Shown here piece by piece: positions 53,023-62,101 of a stretch of 64,000 nucleotides of DNA. The position numbers and the translations under genes are program-made. The notes under the pieces are model-generated. The model did not search any database, had not been told where the DNA came from, and saw nothing but the letters and a program-made list of their open reading frames with translations. Origin of the DNA: Gammaproteobacteria bacterium. Lineage in GTDB: Bacteria; Pseudomonadota; Gammaproteobacteria; Pseudomonadales; Azotimanducaceae. Numbering within the stretch: the stretch's first letter is position 1; each line of letters starts with the position of its first letter. Location of the stretch: contig JAJFKA010000069.1 of NCBI GenBank assembly GCA_021773555.1, forward strand, positions 1-64,000. The letters run 5' to 3'.

Positions 53023-53038
53023 CTGTATATATATACAG
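53023..53038. promoter_or_regulatory. LexA (SOS) box upstream of uvrA
   Basis: CTGTATATATATACAG is a perfect CTGT-N8-ACAG palindrome with the AT-rich core of the E. coli consensus. It overlaps the -10 of the uvrA promoter, where LexA would block polymerase. Confidence 0.85.
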
Positions 53039-53056
53039 TTTTTGCGTTTGGTGCAA
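53028..53056 (-). promoter_or_regulatory. Putative uvrA promoter
   Basis: On the minus strand TTGCAC (53056-53051) and TATATA (53033-53028) are 17 bp apart. The -10 lies in the LexA box. The start would be near 53021, giving a leader of about 130 bases before uvrA. Confidence 0.6.
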
Positions 53057-53085
53057 GCTGGCCTCGCGTTGAATCAGTCGGTGAT

Positions 53086-54006
53086 CTATTGCTCGGTCGC
53101 GATCTTACCAAATCGTTGTAGCTGGCGCAGAAAGTTCAGCGTCAGCTCAACCTTGATCTGGGTTTCTGCCTGCCGCCACTCGTCGGGAAACAATCCACCC
53201 CAGGACCATCGTGGCACCCAGGCGCCTTCCGGCGTTTGCTGTTCTATCTGGTATTCGAAATCTTCCTCAAGGCTGATCCTGAAATTATCGTGAAACACTG
53301 AGTCTGGCGAAGTGACCAGGCCGACCGGTGTCATTCCGTATTCTTCCCATTGGTTTCGGTCAGTGGTGACCAGTTTCGACGCTTCTGCAATTAGTGCCGG
53401 TAACATTTTGTCCGCATAGTTCCTGCCGACATAAGCATTGTGGTATAGCCGCGCATAGCACTGCAACTCGTGCATCTCAAGATCACCTTCCTCGAGCCGC
53501 CGGAGGCAACGCTGCAGCAGACTGTCAAGGGTGTCGTTCGGCAGGGTTGTGCCGTATTGCAGCAGATATCCCAGTATTTCTGCGCCCGGGTTGGCGAGAA
53601 ATTTGTCGGTACAGTGCCAGTTCGGATCAAATTGCCACCAGGGCGCGTGTGCAGATTCATTGTTTATGGCCGAGATGTTCGGCCAGTTGTTGAACTGATA
53701 TTGATCTTCCAGGTAGCTGATGCCGTCCCTTGAAATCGCAGCGTCGGCGCCGACTTCCAGATCTGCCATGATTTGAAAAGCAATCGTTGTGCAGATAACG
53801 GAGCTGTGCTCAGAGGTTAAGTCAGCATCCAGGGCATGACCGAATCCGCCGTCAGCGTTCTGGTAGCATTTGAGTTCACGGATCACTGAATTGTGATCTC
53901 CATCTCCAAAGTAATATTCGAACCGACGCCGCTGCAAATCGTTACCGTTGTCGAGAATAAAATTTGCTGCCTGTTTCCAGGCAGCGAAAGGCAATTGGCT
54001 CGCCAT
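53086..54006 (-). CDS. Prenyltransferase/squalene-cyclase-like alpha/alpha-toroid protein
   Basis: A 306-residue cytoplasmic protein with the YQNADGGFGHALDAD-type repeat that marks the alpha/alpha-barrel of prenyltransferases and squalene-cyclase-like proteins. Further repeats (HCTDKFLANPGAEILGYLLQ) support the toroid. The typical catalytic Asp-rich motif is not clear, so it may be a non-catalytic repeat protein. The ATG at 54006 is preferred over the longer frame to 54069. A WYL regulator is transcribed divergently from it. Confidence 0.7.
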   Translation of the reverse strand: MASQLPFAAWKQAANFILDNGNDLQRRRFEYYFGDGDHNSVIRELKCYQNADGGFGHALDADLTSEHSSVICTTIAFQIMADLEVGADAAISRDGISYLEDQYQFNNWPNISAINNESAHAPWWQFDPNWHCTDKFLANPGAEILGYLLQYGTTLPNDTLDSLLQRCLRRLEEGDLEMHELQCYARLYHNAYVGRNYADKMLPALIAEASKLVTTDRNQWEEYGMTPVGLVTSPDSVFHDNFRISLEEDFEYQIEQQTPEGAWVPRWSWGGLFPDEWRQAETQIKVELTLNFLRQLQRFGKIATEQ

Positions 54007-54165
54007 GTTTGAGTCCGCTTCCACGATTTGGCGAAGTATAAACGAGCGATGCTGACAGCGTTGTGTCAACAGAGATCTCAGGCTTTGATCTACCCCGGTC
54101 TACACATTGTCGTGCCGAACCCATATGATCGGAGTTGCTTTTTTCAGGTTGATCCAGGGTGAGGT

Positions 54166-54843
54166 ATGCGGCGCGCAGACAGGTTATTCCAGCTGATGCT
54201 TTTGCTTCAGGAAGGCAAGGTACGCACGGCCAGATATCTGGGCGAAAAACTCGAGGTATCCGACCGAACGGTGTATCGAGATATTAGCGATCTCATGGGT
54301 TCCGGTATTCCCATTGATGGGGAAGCCGGGGTCGGTTATCTTCTTCGCGATGAGTACCGTTTACCTCCGCTGATGTTCAATGCGGAGGAACTCAAAGCGC
54401 TGGCGCTGGGTGCCCAAATGGTCCGAGCCTGGTCAGATAAAAAACTCGGTTCGACCACGACCACGGCGATTCGCAAGATTGAATCGATCCTGCCGGAGAA
54501 ACTGAAAAAGGAAATCGAGTTGAGCGCCATCTCGGTGCCGGGATTTCAGATGACCGAGGAACTTAGCCGCAATCTTGAGATGGTTCGCCTTGCGTCAGAT
54601 GAAAAGCGTAAGCTCAGCATCCGTTATGAATCGCTTCAGGGTGATGAGACCTTGAGAACTATCTGGCCGCTGATCCTCTATTTCTGGGGCAACAAGTGGA
54701 CACTGGGTGCCTGGTGTGAACTGCGTGAGGGGTTTCGATCTTTCCGGGTGGACTTAATGCAGGAGGTTGTGGATTGCGGGCAACAATACGAGCCCACCGT
54801 GGAGCGAAGCCTGCAGGCTTACATTAATTATCAATCGGGTTAG
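54166..54843 (+). CDS. YafY-type WYL-domain transcriptional regulator
   Basis: A 225-residue protein with an N-terminal winged helix (RTARYLGEKLEVSDRTVYRD) and a WYL domain (IWPLILYFWGNKWTLGAW). WYL regulators respond to nucleotides or ssDNA and often act in stress or defence. GGTGAGG stands before the ATG. The CinA-like gene begins 15 bp after it, so the two probably form an operon. The divergent toroid gene could be its target. Confidence 0.9.
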   Translation: MRRADRLFQLMLLLQEGKVRTARYLGEKLEVSDRTVYRDISDLMGSGIPIDGEAGVGYLLRDEYRLPPLMFNAEELKALALGAQMVRAWSDKKLGSTTTTAIRKIESILPEKLKKEIELSAISVPGFQMTEELSRNLEMVRLASDEKRKLSIRYESLQGDETLRTIWPLILYFWGNKWTLGAWCELREGFRSFRVDLMQEVVDCGQQYEPTVERSLQAYINYQSG

Positions 54844-54857
54844 TAAAGAGGGTAGGC

Positions 54858-55607
54858 ATGACGAATACGGTGGTAACAGGATGTTTAATAATTATTGGTA
54901 ATGAAATTCTGTCAGGTCGAACTCAGGACACCAACCTGGCTCATCTGGCGAAGGAACTCAATGAACTTGGCGTGCGCATGGTTGAAGCCCGCGTCATTCC
55001 GGATGTTGAACAAACTATTGTTGCGACTGTGAATGAATGCCGGGAAAAGTTTGACTACGTGTTTACGACCGGTGGCATTGGCCCGACCCATGACGATATA
55101 ACTGCAGACTGTATTGCACTGGCATTTGGCACCGATCTCGAAATGCATCCAGAAGTGGTAGAACTGATCAGTAAACGGGAGGCTCCTCCTGAGGTGATGG
55201 AGTCCAGATTACGGATGGCAAGAATTCCTGCGGGTGGAACCCTGATTGAGAATCCGACGGGTGGACCCCCTGGATTTCAGATGGAAAACGTCTTTGTCAT
55301 GGCCGGGGTGCCAATGGTCATGCAGGCGATGGTCACGACGCTGGATAAGTCCCGGATTAAAGGGGGAGATCCGGTACGATCCAGATCGATTGGCGCTTAT
55401 TTAAGTGAAGGCCAGGTCGCGGTAAAGCTCCGGGCAATACAAGAAGCGCATTTGGATGTGGACCTGGGATCCTACCCTTTCTATCGGCAGGATGGTTATG
55501 GCACAAACCTGGTGATGCGCGGTACCGATGAGGCTGAGTTGGATGTGATGCTGGAAAAAGTACGCCAGATGATTATAGATTTCGGTGCAGAACCTTTCGA
55601 GTCGTGA
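54858..55607 (+). CDS. CinA-like molybdopterin-binding domain protein
   Basis: A 249-residue protein equal to the N-terminal part of CinA. It has the MoCF-type domain with the GGIGPTHDDIT motif and the segments GNEILSGRTQDTN and NPTGGPPGFQMENVFVMAGVP. There is no C-terminal nicotinamide-nucleotide deamidase domain, which makes it the short form found in many bacteria. COG1058-type domains have ADP-ribose pyrophosphatase activity in some members. It lies in the same operon as the WYL regulator and converges with ligD. Confidence 0.85.
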   Translation: MTNTVVTGCLIIIGNEILSGRTQDTNLAHLAKELNELGVRMVEARVIPDVEQTIVATVNECREKFDYVFTTGGIGPTHDDITADCIALAFGTDLEMHPEVVELISKREAPPEVMESRLRMARIPAGGTLIENPTGGPPGFQMENVFVMAGVPMVMQAMVTTLDKSRIKGGDPVRSRSIGAYLSEGQVAVKLRAIQEAHLDVDLGSYPFYRQDGYGTNLVMRGTDEAELDVMLEKVRQMIIDFGAEPFES

Positions 55608-55653
55608 ATCCCTGTATCGATCCAACAGTTTGCTTTTCTTAGCCGGTCAGGGA

Positions 55654-58161
55654 TCAGGACGGACCCATTTCCGCAAAGCGAACGGACAGAGCTTCCAGGA
55701 CAGAACCCAGGTCTACCGACTCGGTGAGTACTGCCAGGGCCGGGTCGGCTTTCATCTGAGCGAGTCGCCGGGCAGCATTCCGGATGTGATAGCGTCGCGG
55801 TGTCAGCTTGTTATCCACTTCTCTCCAGCGGAGCGGCATGGAAACTGGCGCATTGTCAATTGGCCTGACGCAATAAGCGCTGGCGATCAGTTTTCCTGAA
55901 CCGTTCTGAAGGTAGTCGATGTAGACTTTGCCATCCCGCCTGGCCGGATTGCGCGTAATTGTCGCAATGTCCGGATGCTGGCTCACAATAATTCGGCCGA
56001 GCAGTTCGCCCAGAATGCGGGACTCCTCAAAGGTAAACTGGCGGTTCAAGGGCAGCAGAATGTGTAACCCTGTGGAGCCGCTGGTTTTGACGAAGTTGGG
56101 CAGACCGATGTCTTCGCAGAGTCGATGAATAGCGCGTGCTACTTTGATGACGTCTGCGAATGGAGCCTGTTTTGGATCCAGGTCAATCACGCACCAGTCC
56201 GGTTGCTCCAGGTGTGTGGTGCGGGAATGGTAGACGTGTAGCGGAATACATCCCATATTGGCGACGTACAACAGTGATTCCACTGAATCGATAATCATGT
56301 ATCCGATCTCTCGTTGGGTCGACTCGCTCCACATTTTTTCCACGCGCAGCCAGTCGGGAACAAATCCCGGCGCGTCCTTCTGGAAAAAGGATTTACCTGT
56401 GATGCCGTCTGGAAATCGTGTCATCACCAGCGGTCGATCGGCAAGCCACGGCAGGAGCCACGGACTAACCATTTCGTAGTAGGTGATCATGTCGCCTTTT
56501 GTCAGCTTCTCCTCTGGCCAGAAAACCTTGTCGAGGTTTGAGAGCTGCACATTTTTCTGCACCACTTCGGTTTCAACTGAAATTTCGGCGAGCTCTCGTG
56601 TTTTTGACTCACGCCGACATTCTGCCGGGGATTTATCATCACGAAGGGCTTGCAACACCGGATGGCGGAGTTGCCCGGCAGGCGTCAGTTCCTTGAATTT
56701 CACTTCACAGACCAGACCGGAATCTTTCCAGACAAGATCCTGGCCAGTGGGCGCTCCAGGCGGTGGGGAATTATCTGGTGCGTTTTGGAGTTCGGCGTTC
56801 AACAGTTTCCTGTTTGCCTGATTCAGTCCGGAGCCGACATTGCCTGAGTAAACCAGGTCTTCATCGATGTATTGGCCAACCATCAGGGAACGAATATCCC
56901 CATTCGCGGCCTGCCTGAATCCCATTACCACGAAGTCATCCGTTTTCTCAGTCCTGACCTTGATCCACGATGGTGAGCGTCCGTGGACATACCCGGCGCT
57001 GGCTTTTTTTGCGACGATCCCTTCGAGACCCATTTCGGACGCTGCGTTGAACATGGCAATGCCATCGGCTTTCATGTGTTCCGAGTATTTGATGATGCCT
57101 GGAGCTGGCAGAACCTTACGCAACGCCAGTTTTCGTTTCTCGAGGGTGAGCGAGCGCAGATCGAATTCTCCCAGAGCGAGCAGGTCGAACGCATAGAGTG
57201 TCGCCGGTAAATTGCGCACCGCCGCTGCAATTGCGCTTGATTTATTGAGTCGCCCACGTTTTTGCATCAGTGCGAAGTCCGGCAGACCGGAAGCGTTGTG
57301 GACGACGACTTCACCGTCCAGCATGAAGCTGGAAAAGGGCAGTCTTGACACTGCCTGGACTATTTCCGGAAACGCCGCCGAGAGGTCATTGCCATTTCTC
57401 GAAATCAGCCGGGTATCATCTGATTGTTTGACACACAACAGGCGATAACCGTCGTATTTGATCTCATAGACCCAATCCTTGTGGGAAAATGCCTCACCCG
57501 CCGTCGCCAGCATCGGTTTGTCCACTTTCACCGGCCTTTTAATTACCTTGCTCCGGGCCAGGCTGCGGGCGATCACTTTTTCCGGTTGGTAACCGACGTC
57601 CAGCTGAGCGAGCGATAATCCGGTATACACCGAGTTCATCGGATAGTCAGCCGTGCTACCGTCTCGATCCATGTGTTCATCGGTTTCCTTGATAAACAGC
57701 CAATCCTTCTCGCCACTTTTCATTCTCACCAGTGTCCAGTAGCCGTGAAGTTTCTGACCCTGTAGTTCGAACAACAGCTTGCCTTTTGCCAGTCCCTCGA
57801 GAGGGTCACCCTTGTACTTGAGTACGCCCATGTCCCAGAGAATGGTCCAGCCGGCGCCGTAGTTGCCGTCGGGAATTCTGCCCTCGAAGTCGCCGTACTC
57901 GAGCGGGTGATCCTCAACCAGCGCCGCGAAGCGTTTATCATTGATGTTCGGTGAAGGTCCTTTGGGTACCGCCCAGGAACGGAGTACGCCTTCCATTTCC
58001 AGGCGCAGGTCAAAATGCATGTTGCGAGCCGCGTGATGGTGGACAACGAATCGCAGAGGACCGGAATCGGCAGCGCTTCCCCGGCCGAAAGGCTCCGGGG
58101 TACCATCAACCTGTCGCTTCTCGCGATAGGCGTTGAGCAGTCGGGCTTTATGGTCAGGCAT
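55654..58161 (-). CDS. ligD: ATP-dependent DNA ligase LigD
   Basis: An 835-residue three-domain end-joining enzyme in the order 3'-phosphoesterase, ligase, polymerase. The phosphoesterase domain has the His cluster HHHAARNMHFD (H41-43, H49, D51); the ligase domain has KYDG with Lys235 as the adenylated residue; the polymerase domain starts around residue 545 and has DLD as its metal site. The size and order match the Pseudomonas type (about 840). Its Ku partner is not in the window. It is transcribed toward the CinA-like gene, with a 46-bp gap. Confidence 0.95.
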   Translation of the reverse strand: MPDHKARLLNAYREKRQVDGTPEPFGRGSAADSGPLRFVVHHHAARNMHFDLRLEMEGVLRSWAVPKGPSPNINDKRFAALVEDHPLEYGDFEGRIPDGNYGAGWTILWDMGVLKYKGDPLEGLAKGKLLFELQGQKLHGYWTLVRMKSGEKDWLFIKETDEHMDRDGSTADYPMNSVYTGLSLAQLDVGYQPEKVIARSLARSKVIKRPVKVDKPMLATAGEAFSHKDWVYEIKYDGYRLLCVKQSDDTRLISRNGNDLSAAFPEIVQAVSRLPFSSFMLDGEVVVHNASGLPDFALMQKRGRLNKSSAIAAAVRNLPATLYAFDLLALGEFDLRSLTLEKRKLALRKVLPAPGIIKYSEHMKADGIAMFNAASEMGLEGIVAKKASAGYVHGRSPSWIKVRTEKTDDFVVMGFRQAANGDIRSLMVGQYIDEDLVYSGNVGSGLNQANRKLLNAELQNAPDNSPPPGAPTGQDLVWKDSGLVCEVKFKELTPAGQLRHPVLQALRDDKSPAECRRESKTRELAEISVETEVVQKNVQLSNLDKVFWPEEKLTKGDMITYYEMVSPWLLPWLADRPLVMTRFPDGITGKSFFQKDAPGFVPDWLRVEKMWSESTQREIGYMIIDSVESLLYVANMGCIPLHVYHSRTTHLEQPDWCVIDLDPKQAPFADVIKVARAIHRLCEDIGLPNFVKTSGSTGLHILLPLNRQFTFEESRILGELLGRIIVSQHPDIATITRNPARRDGKVYIDYLQNGSGKLIASAYCVRPIDNAPVSMPLRWREVDNKLTPRRYHIRNAARRLAQMKADPALAVLTESVDLGSVLEALSVRFAEMGPS

Positions 58162-58297
58162 GGTGAAGTTCCCGAAACCCGGTGTTGGTGGTGTTATCCA
58201 TTCCGCTTATGATAGTTGAACGTTCGATGGGTTTTCATGAACTAATACTCGTGAGTTGGTACTGCCACACCGGTGCTTAACATTAAAAGGTATCGTT

Positions 58298-59452
58298 TTG
58301 TCCCTGATTATCGCCGTGCAAAGATTATCCCTTCCCCTGTTAATACTATTCCTGATCTCTGGATGTATTCCACAGGTTGATTATGACTATGATCTCAGCA
58401 CGGAGAAAGCCATGCTGGAGCGAATTCTCGGCGACCGGCCCGCGGATGAACTCGATATACTGGCGCTTTCCCCTGAGATTCGCGAACTCCTTGACAGGGA
58501 AGTTTCGCCGAACTGGGGTTCCCGACGTAAGCTCAAACGGCTTCGGGAAATACTGTACAGTGAAGATGAGTTGAATATTCACTATGACGCCAGCAATACC
58601 CTCACTGCGACCGAGACCTTTCGCGTAGGATCCGGGAATTGTCTGTCCATGACCAGCCTGTTCATCGCTTCGGCTCGATATGTTGGTGTAGACGCCAAAT
58701 TTCAGACAGTTGCGGTGGACCCTACCTGGGATCACAGTGGCTCCACCATGATTCGGTATGAGCATATCGTCGCCACCGGGAAAGTTTCCGGTGGTGGTAT
58801 TTATGTAGTTGATTTCCTTCCGGAGTTTGTTATCGGCGATATGCGCACGAATATCATCAGTGACGAAGAGGCAAAGGCGCTTTACTACAACAATCTGGGG
58901 GCAGAAGGCGTGATCGACGGTCGAATACAGGATGCGCTCGATAATCTCCGGCTCGCGCTCTGGCTGAGACCTGATTTTTCCGACGCCTGGAATAACATGG
59001 GTGCGGCTATGCGCCGCCATGGCGACTATGATGCGACCGAGTTCAGCTACCTGCGCGCCATGCATCAGGACTACAACAATTACTCTGCACTGAGTAACCT
59101 CACACAGTTTTATCGGTATTTGGGACGGAACCAGGAAGCAAAACAATTTGCTCGCCGGGTCGAGCGCTACCGTGATCAAAACCCGTACTTTAATTACTAT
59201 TTAGCCCAGGTAAATTTTGATCGTGGCGACCATGCAACTGCTGAGCGATACTTGCAACGTTCCATATATTTGAAACGGGATGAACCCGATTTTTACCTGG
59301 CCATGGCACGGCTGCATGAGGTCAGGGGTAACAATCAAAAACAGGCGTTGATGCTCACGCTCGCAGAGCAGTACCGAAGCGGTGAACTGCGTGCGCCGGA
59401 ACGCCGTATGAACCATCGCTACTGGACCATGACTATTGAAGTGAATCCGTAA
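58298..59452 (+). CDS. Lipoprotein with transglutaminase-like and TPR domains
   Basis: A 384-residue protein starting at TTG, 7 bases after AAAAGG, with a lipobox ending LFLISGC. Residues 80-190 are transglutaminase-like: Cys in GSGNCLSMT, His in YEHIVAT and Asp in VVDFLPE, giving a possible Cys-His-Asp triad. TPR repeats follow from about 200 (ALDNLRLALWLRPDFSDAW, ATERYLQRSIYLKRDEPDF). Such proteins may act in envelope peptide processing. A start at 58256 is possible but lacks a good ribosome site. Confidence 0.8.
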   Translation: MSLIIAVQRLSLPLLILFLISGCIPQVDYDYDLSTEKAMLERILGDRPADELDILALSPEIRELLDREVSPNWGSRRKLKRLREILYSEDELNIHYDASNTLTATETFRVGSGNCLSMTSLFIASARYVGVDAKFQTVAVDPTWDHSGSTMIRYEHIVATGKVSGGGIYVVDFLPEFVIGDMRTNIISDEEAKALYYNNLGAEGVIDGRIQDALDNLRLALWLRPDFSDAWNNMGAAMRRHGDYDATEFSYLRAMHQDYNNYSALSNLTQFYRYLGRNQEAKQFARRVERYRDQNPYFNYYLAQVNFDRGDHATAERYLQRSIYLKRDEPDFYLAMARLHEVRGNNQKQALMLTLAEQYRSGELRAPERRMNHRYWTMTIEVNP

Positions 59453-59515
59453 GTGTAGTCATACGGATAAGGGTACAATTCCGGGTACAGTTTTCATTAG
59501 TAAGGCCCGACGCAA

Positions 59516-60337
59516 ATGAGCAACCCCGGTGACACAGTCGACTATCGTTTGTCAGGCGCAGAAAAGGAGCGCTACCACCGTGACGGATACTTGGTGCGTC
59601 CCAGCCAATTTACGGAAGTCGAGCTTGAACGGTTGAGAGATGGGGCGGAAAGGGCAGCCGCTCTTGCCGTGCAGCGCTCACAGGCGGGCCGTACCTATCT
59701 GCTGGATGGCAAACGATTTGTTGATATCGACCACGTGACTGTGCAATTCGAACATCAGCCGCAAAGCAGCACTGTCAGGGTGATTGAACCGGTTCATCAG
59801 TTCGACTCACAACTTGAGAAACTGATTGATGACCCCCGTATAGTGGACCCGGTGGCGGATATACTCGGTGAAACCAGAATTGCGCTGTGGACCAATAAAC
59901 TCAATTTGAAACGGCCCCGGACCGGGTCTGGATTTGGTTGGCACCAGGACTCGCCTTACTGGCTGCATGATTGTAATCATGTTGATCAGTTACCGAACGT
60001 CTTTCTGAATTTTGATGAGGCAACCGAGGATAATGGCTGTCTACGAATCGTTCCTGCCAGCCACCAGCATGGTGCTCTGCCCGGAACGGATGATGGCAGC
60101 CAGCTGGGTGGATTTTTTACGGCACCCGATTGCGTCGATGAATCGAATCAGGTGGCCCTCTGTGTACCGGCGGGGTCGCTGGTATTTTTCAGCCCACATG
60201 CAATTCATGGTTCCATGCCGAATTCCTCGGCCAGTCCGCGTCGCGCGATTATTCTGACCTATCAACCGGCGGACAATCCGACACTGAAGTCAGGAGAAGT
60301 CAGGAACGTAGTCCGGAACGAGACCACAGCTGTCTAG
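59516..60337 (+). CDS. Phytanoyl-CoA dioxygenase (PhyH) family protein
   Basis: A 273-residue dioxygenase with the iron motif WHQDSPYW (His-x-Asp) and a distal His in PHAIHGSMPNS. The N-terminal RDGYLVRPSQFTEVE pattern is common in the family. It is the second PhyH protein in the window. The acyl-CoA synthetase gene lies 135 bp downstream in the same direction, which would allow the dioxygenase to act on acyl-CoA made by it (inference). Confidence 0.88.
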   Translation: MSNPGDTVDYRLSGAEKERYHRDGYLVRPSQFTEVELERLRDGAERAAALAVQRSQAGRTYLLDGKRFVDIDHVTVQFEHQPQSSTVRVIEPVHQFDSQLEKLIDDPRIVDPVADILGETRIALWTNKLNLKRPRTGSGFGWHQDSPYWLHDCNHVDQLPNVFLNFDEATEDNGCLRIVPASHQHGALPGTDDGSQLGGFFTAPDCVDESNQVALCVPAGSLVFFSPHAIHGSMPNSSASPRRAIILTYQPADNPTLKSGEVRNVVRNETTAV

Positions 60338-60472
60338 CATTAGAGCCACAAGACAGTTTAGGCAGGTGGTTGAACACGCCTAAAAAAATCCCCCTAATGT
60401 CGGCCCCCTGGTTTACATTCACGAATTTGTAAGCGATGGTCGGTGCATGACGATCAATCCTGGAGAACCCCA

Positions 60473-62101
60473 ATGACTGAAATGCACTTTGCCACAATCT
60501 GGGAACACATTGCCGATAGCCAGCCCGATGCAACGGCGGTTGTTTGTGGGGATGTGATGCGCACCTGGCGGCAGTACGACGACAGGGCAGCTCGATTTGC
60601 GAGCCAGTTGGCTAACCTCGGACTGGGGCCGGATTCGAAAGTTGGGCTGTACCTGCATAACTGCAATGAATATCTGGAAGCGCAGTTTGGCATCATGAAA
60701 ATGCGCGGTGTGCCGATTAATGTGAACTACCGCTATCTGGAAGATGAACTGGTTTACCTGCTCGATAATGCCGACTGCGAGGCGTTGGTGTACCAGGCTT
60801 GTTACGCAGCGCGAGTTGCCGCTATAAGAGACAGATTGCCTCGTGTAAAAGCATTTATCCGGATTGCGGATGGTACGGACGCGGAACTTCCCGGGGATCT
60901 TGAATACGAATCGCTGCTCGAGAGTACTTCCCCGATGTCGCGCATCCCGCGGTCTGAAGATGATATTTACATGTTGTACACCGGAGGGACCACCGGGATG
61001 CCAAAAGGTGTGATGTACTCGTGTGGCGCGATGTCTGCCGGACTAACAATGGGTTGGCCCTTGCTCGGGGGACTTCAGACACCACCAGCAACACCGGCTG
61101 CGCTTGCCGAGGCTGCGTCACGCTTGAGTTCTTCGGGGAAACAAGTCGTCAGTCTGACCGCGTGCCCATTGATGCATGGCACCGGTATGTGGGTGGGATC
61201 TCTGATTCCGCACATGATGGGTGGCACTGTGGTCACCATCCCTGAGCTGGGCCTCGACCCGGTGAGAATCTGGCGCGAGGTTGCGCTCCGCCGGGTGTCC
61301 TTCCTGGTCATTGTGGGTGATGCCTTCGCCAAACCGCTGCTCGCAGAACTCGATAAGGCGAAAGCCGAGGGCACGCCTCATGATTTGTCTTCCCTGGTCG
61401 CCATGATGTCTTCCGGTGTCATGTGGTCGGCTGAGGTCAAGGCGGGACTCCTTGGTCATCATGAAATGATGTTGATTGATGCCATGGGCTCGACGGAAGG
61501 CAGCATGGGCACATCGGTTGCAACACGGGACAGCGTCTCTCATACAGCAAAATTCCAGTTGGGAGAAAATGTAAAGGTCTTCAATGAGCAGGATCAGGAG
61601 GTGGTCCCGGGTTCTGGTGAGATGGGCATGATCGGAACTGCAGGAAATGTGCCTCTGGGCTACTACAAGGATCCGGTGAAATCGGCGGCGACCTTCAGAG
61701 AGATTGCGGGTGTGCGTTACAGCTTCCCAGGGGACTTTGCAACGATTGAGGCTGACGGCAGCATCGCATTGTTGGGCCGTGGCTCGAAATGTATCAATAC
61801 GGCGGGAGAAAAGGTGTTCCCCGAAGAGGTCGAGGAAGCCCTCAAGCGGATCCCGGGAATTCAGGATTGCCTGGTGGTGGGTTTACCGGATGAGCGTTTT
61901 GGTCAGAAAATAGTGGCAGTGCTGTCAACCGTTAACGGAGAGGAAGTCAATGAGACGGAATTGATCGAGGCCACTCGTGAACATCTGTCAGGTTACAAAC
62001 TACCCCGGAGAATATTTACGGTGCCGGTGGTGCAGCGCGCACCGAATGGTAAGGCGGACTACAAGTGGGCTGAACAGATTGCAGCTGAATTGTCTGCCTG
62101 A
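60473..62101 (+). CDS. Acyl-CoA synthetase (AMP-binding)
   Basis: A 542-residue member of the adenylate-forming superfamily. It has the AMP motif LYTGGTTGMPKGVMYS, the DAMGSTEGSMG segment, and a C-terminal catalytic Lys in APNGKADYKW. It activates a carboxylic acid to its CoA ester. The ATG at 60473 is chosen because GGAGA stands a few bases upstream; an in-frame GTG at 60443 is an alternative. The stop is adjacent to the end of the convergent FAD oxidoreductase gene. Confidence 0.92.
   Translation: MTEMHFATIWEHIADSQPDATAVVCGDVMRTWRQYDDRAARFASQLANLGLGPDSKVGLYLHNCNEYLEAQFGIMKMRGVPINVNYRYLEDELVYLLDNADCEALVYQACYAARVAAIRDRLPRVKAFIRIADGTDAELPGDLEYESLLESTSPMSRIPRSEDDIYMLYTGGTTGMPKGVMYSCGAMSAGLTMGWPLLGGLQTPPATPAALAEAASRLSSSGKQVVSLTACPLMHGTGMWVGSLIPHMMGGTVVTIPELGLDPVRIWREVALRRVSFLVIVGDAFAKPLLAELDKAKAEGTPHDLSSLVAMMSSGVMWSAEVKAGLLGHHEMMLIDAMGSTEGSMGTSVATRDSVSHTAKFQLGENVKVFNEQDQEVVPGSGEMGMIGTAGNVPLGYYKDPVKSAATFREIAGVRYSFPGDFATIEADGSIALLGRGSKCINTAGEKVFPEEVEEALKRIPGIQDCLVVGLPDERFGQKIVAVLSTVNGEEVNETELIEATREHLSGYKLPRRIFTVPVVQRAPNGKADYKWAEQIAAELSA

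Noticed and set aside
60357-60384. Possible terminator between the PhyH and acyl-CoA synthetase genes
   Set aside because: TTTAGGC and GCCTAAA form a 7-bp stem with a 14-base loop, but the run after it on the plus strand is A, and on the minus strand the T run precedes the stem, so neither order fits.
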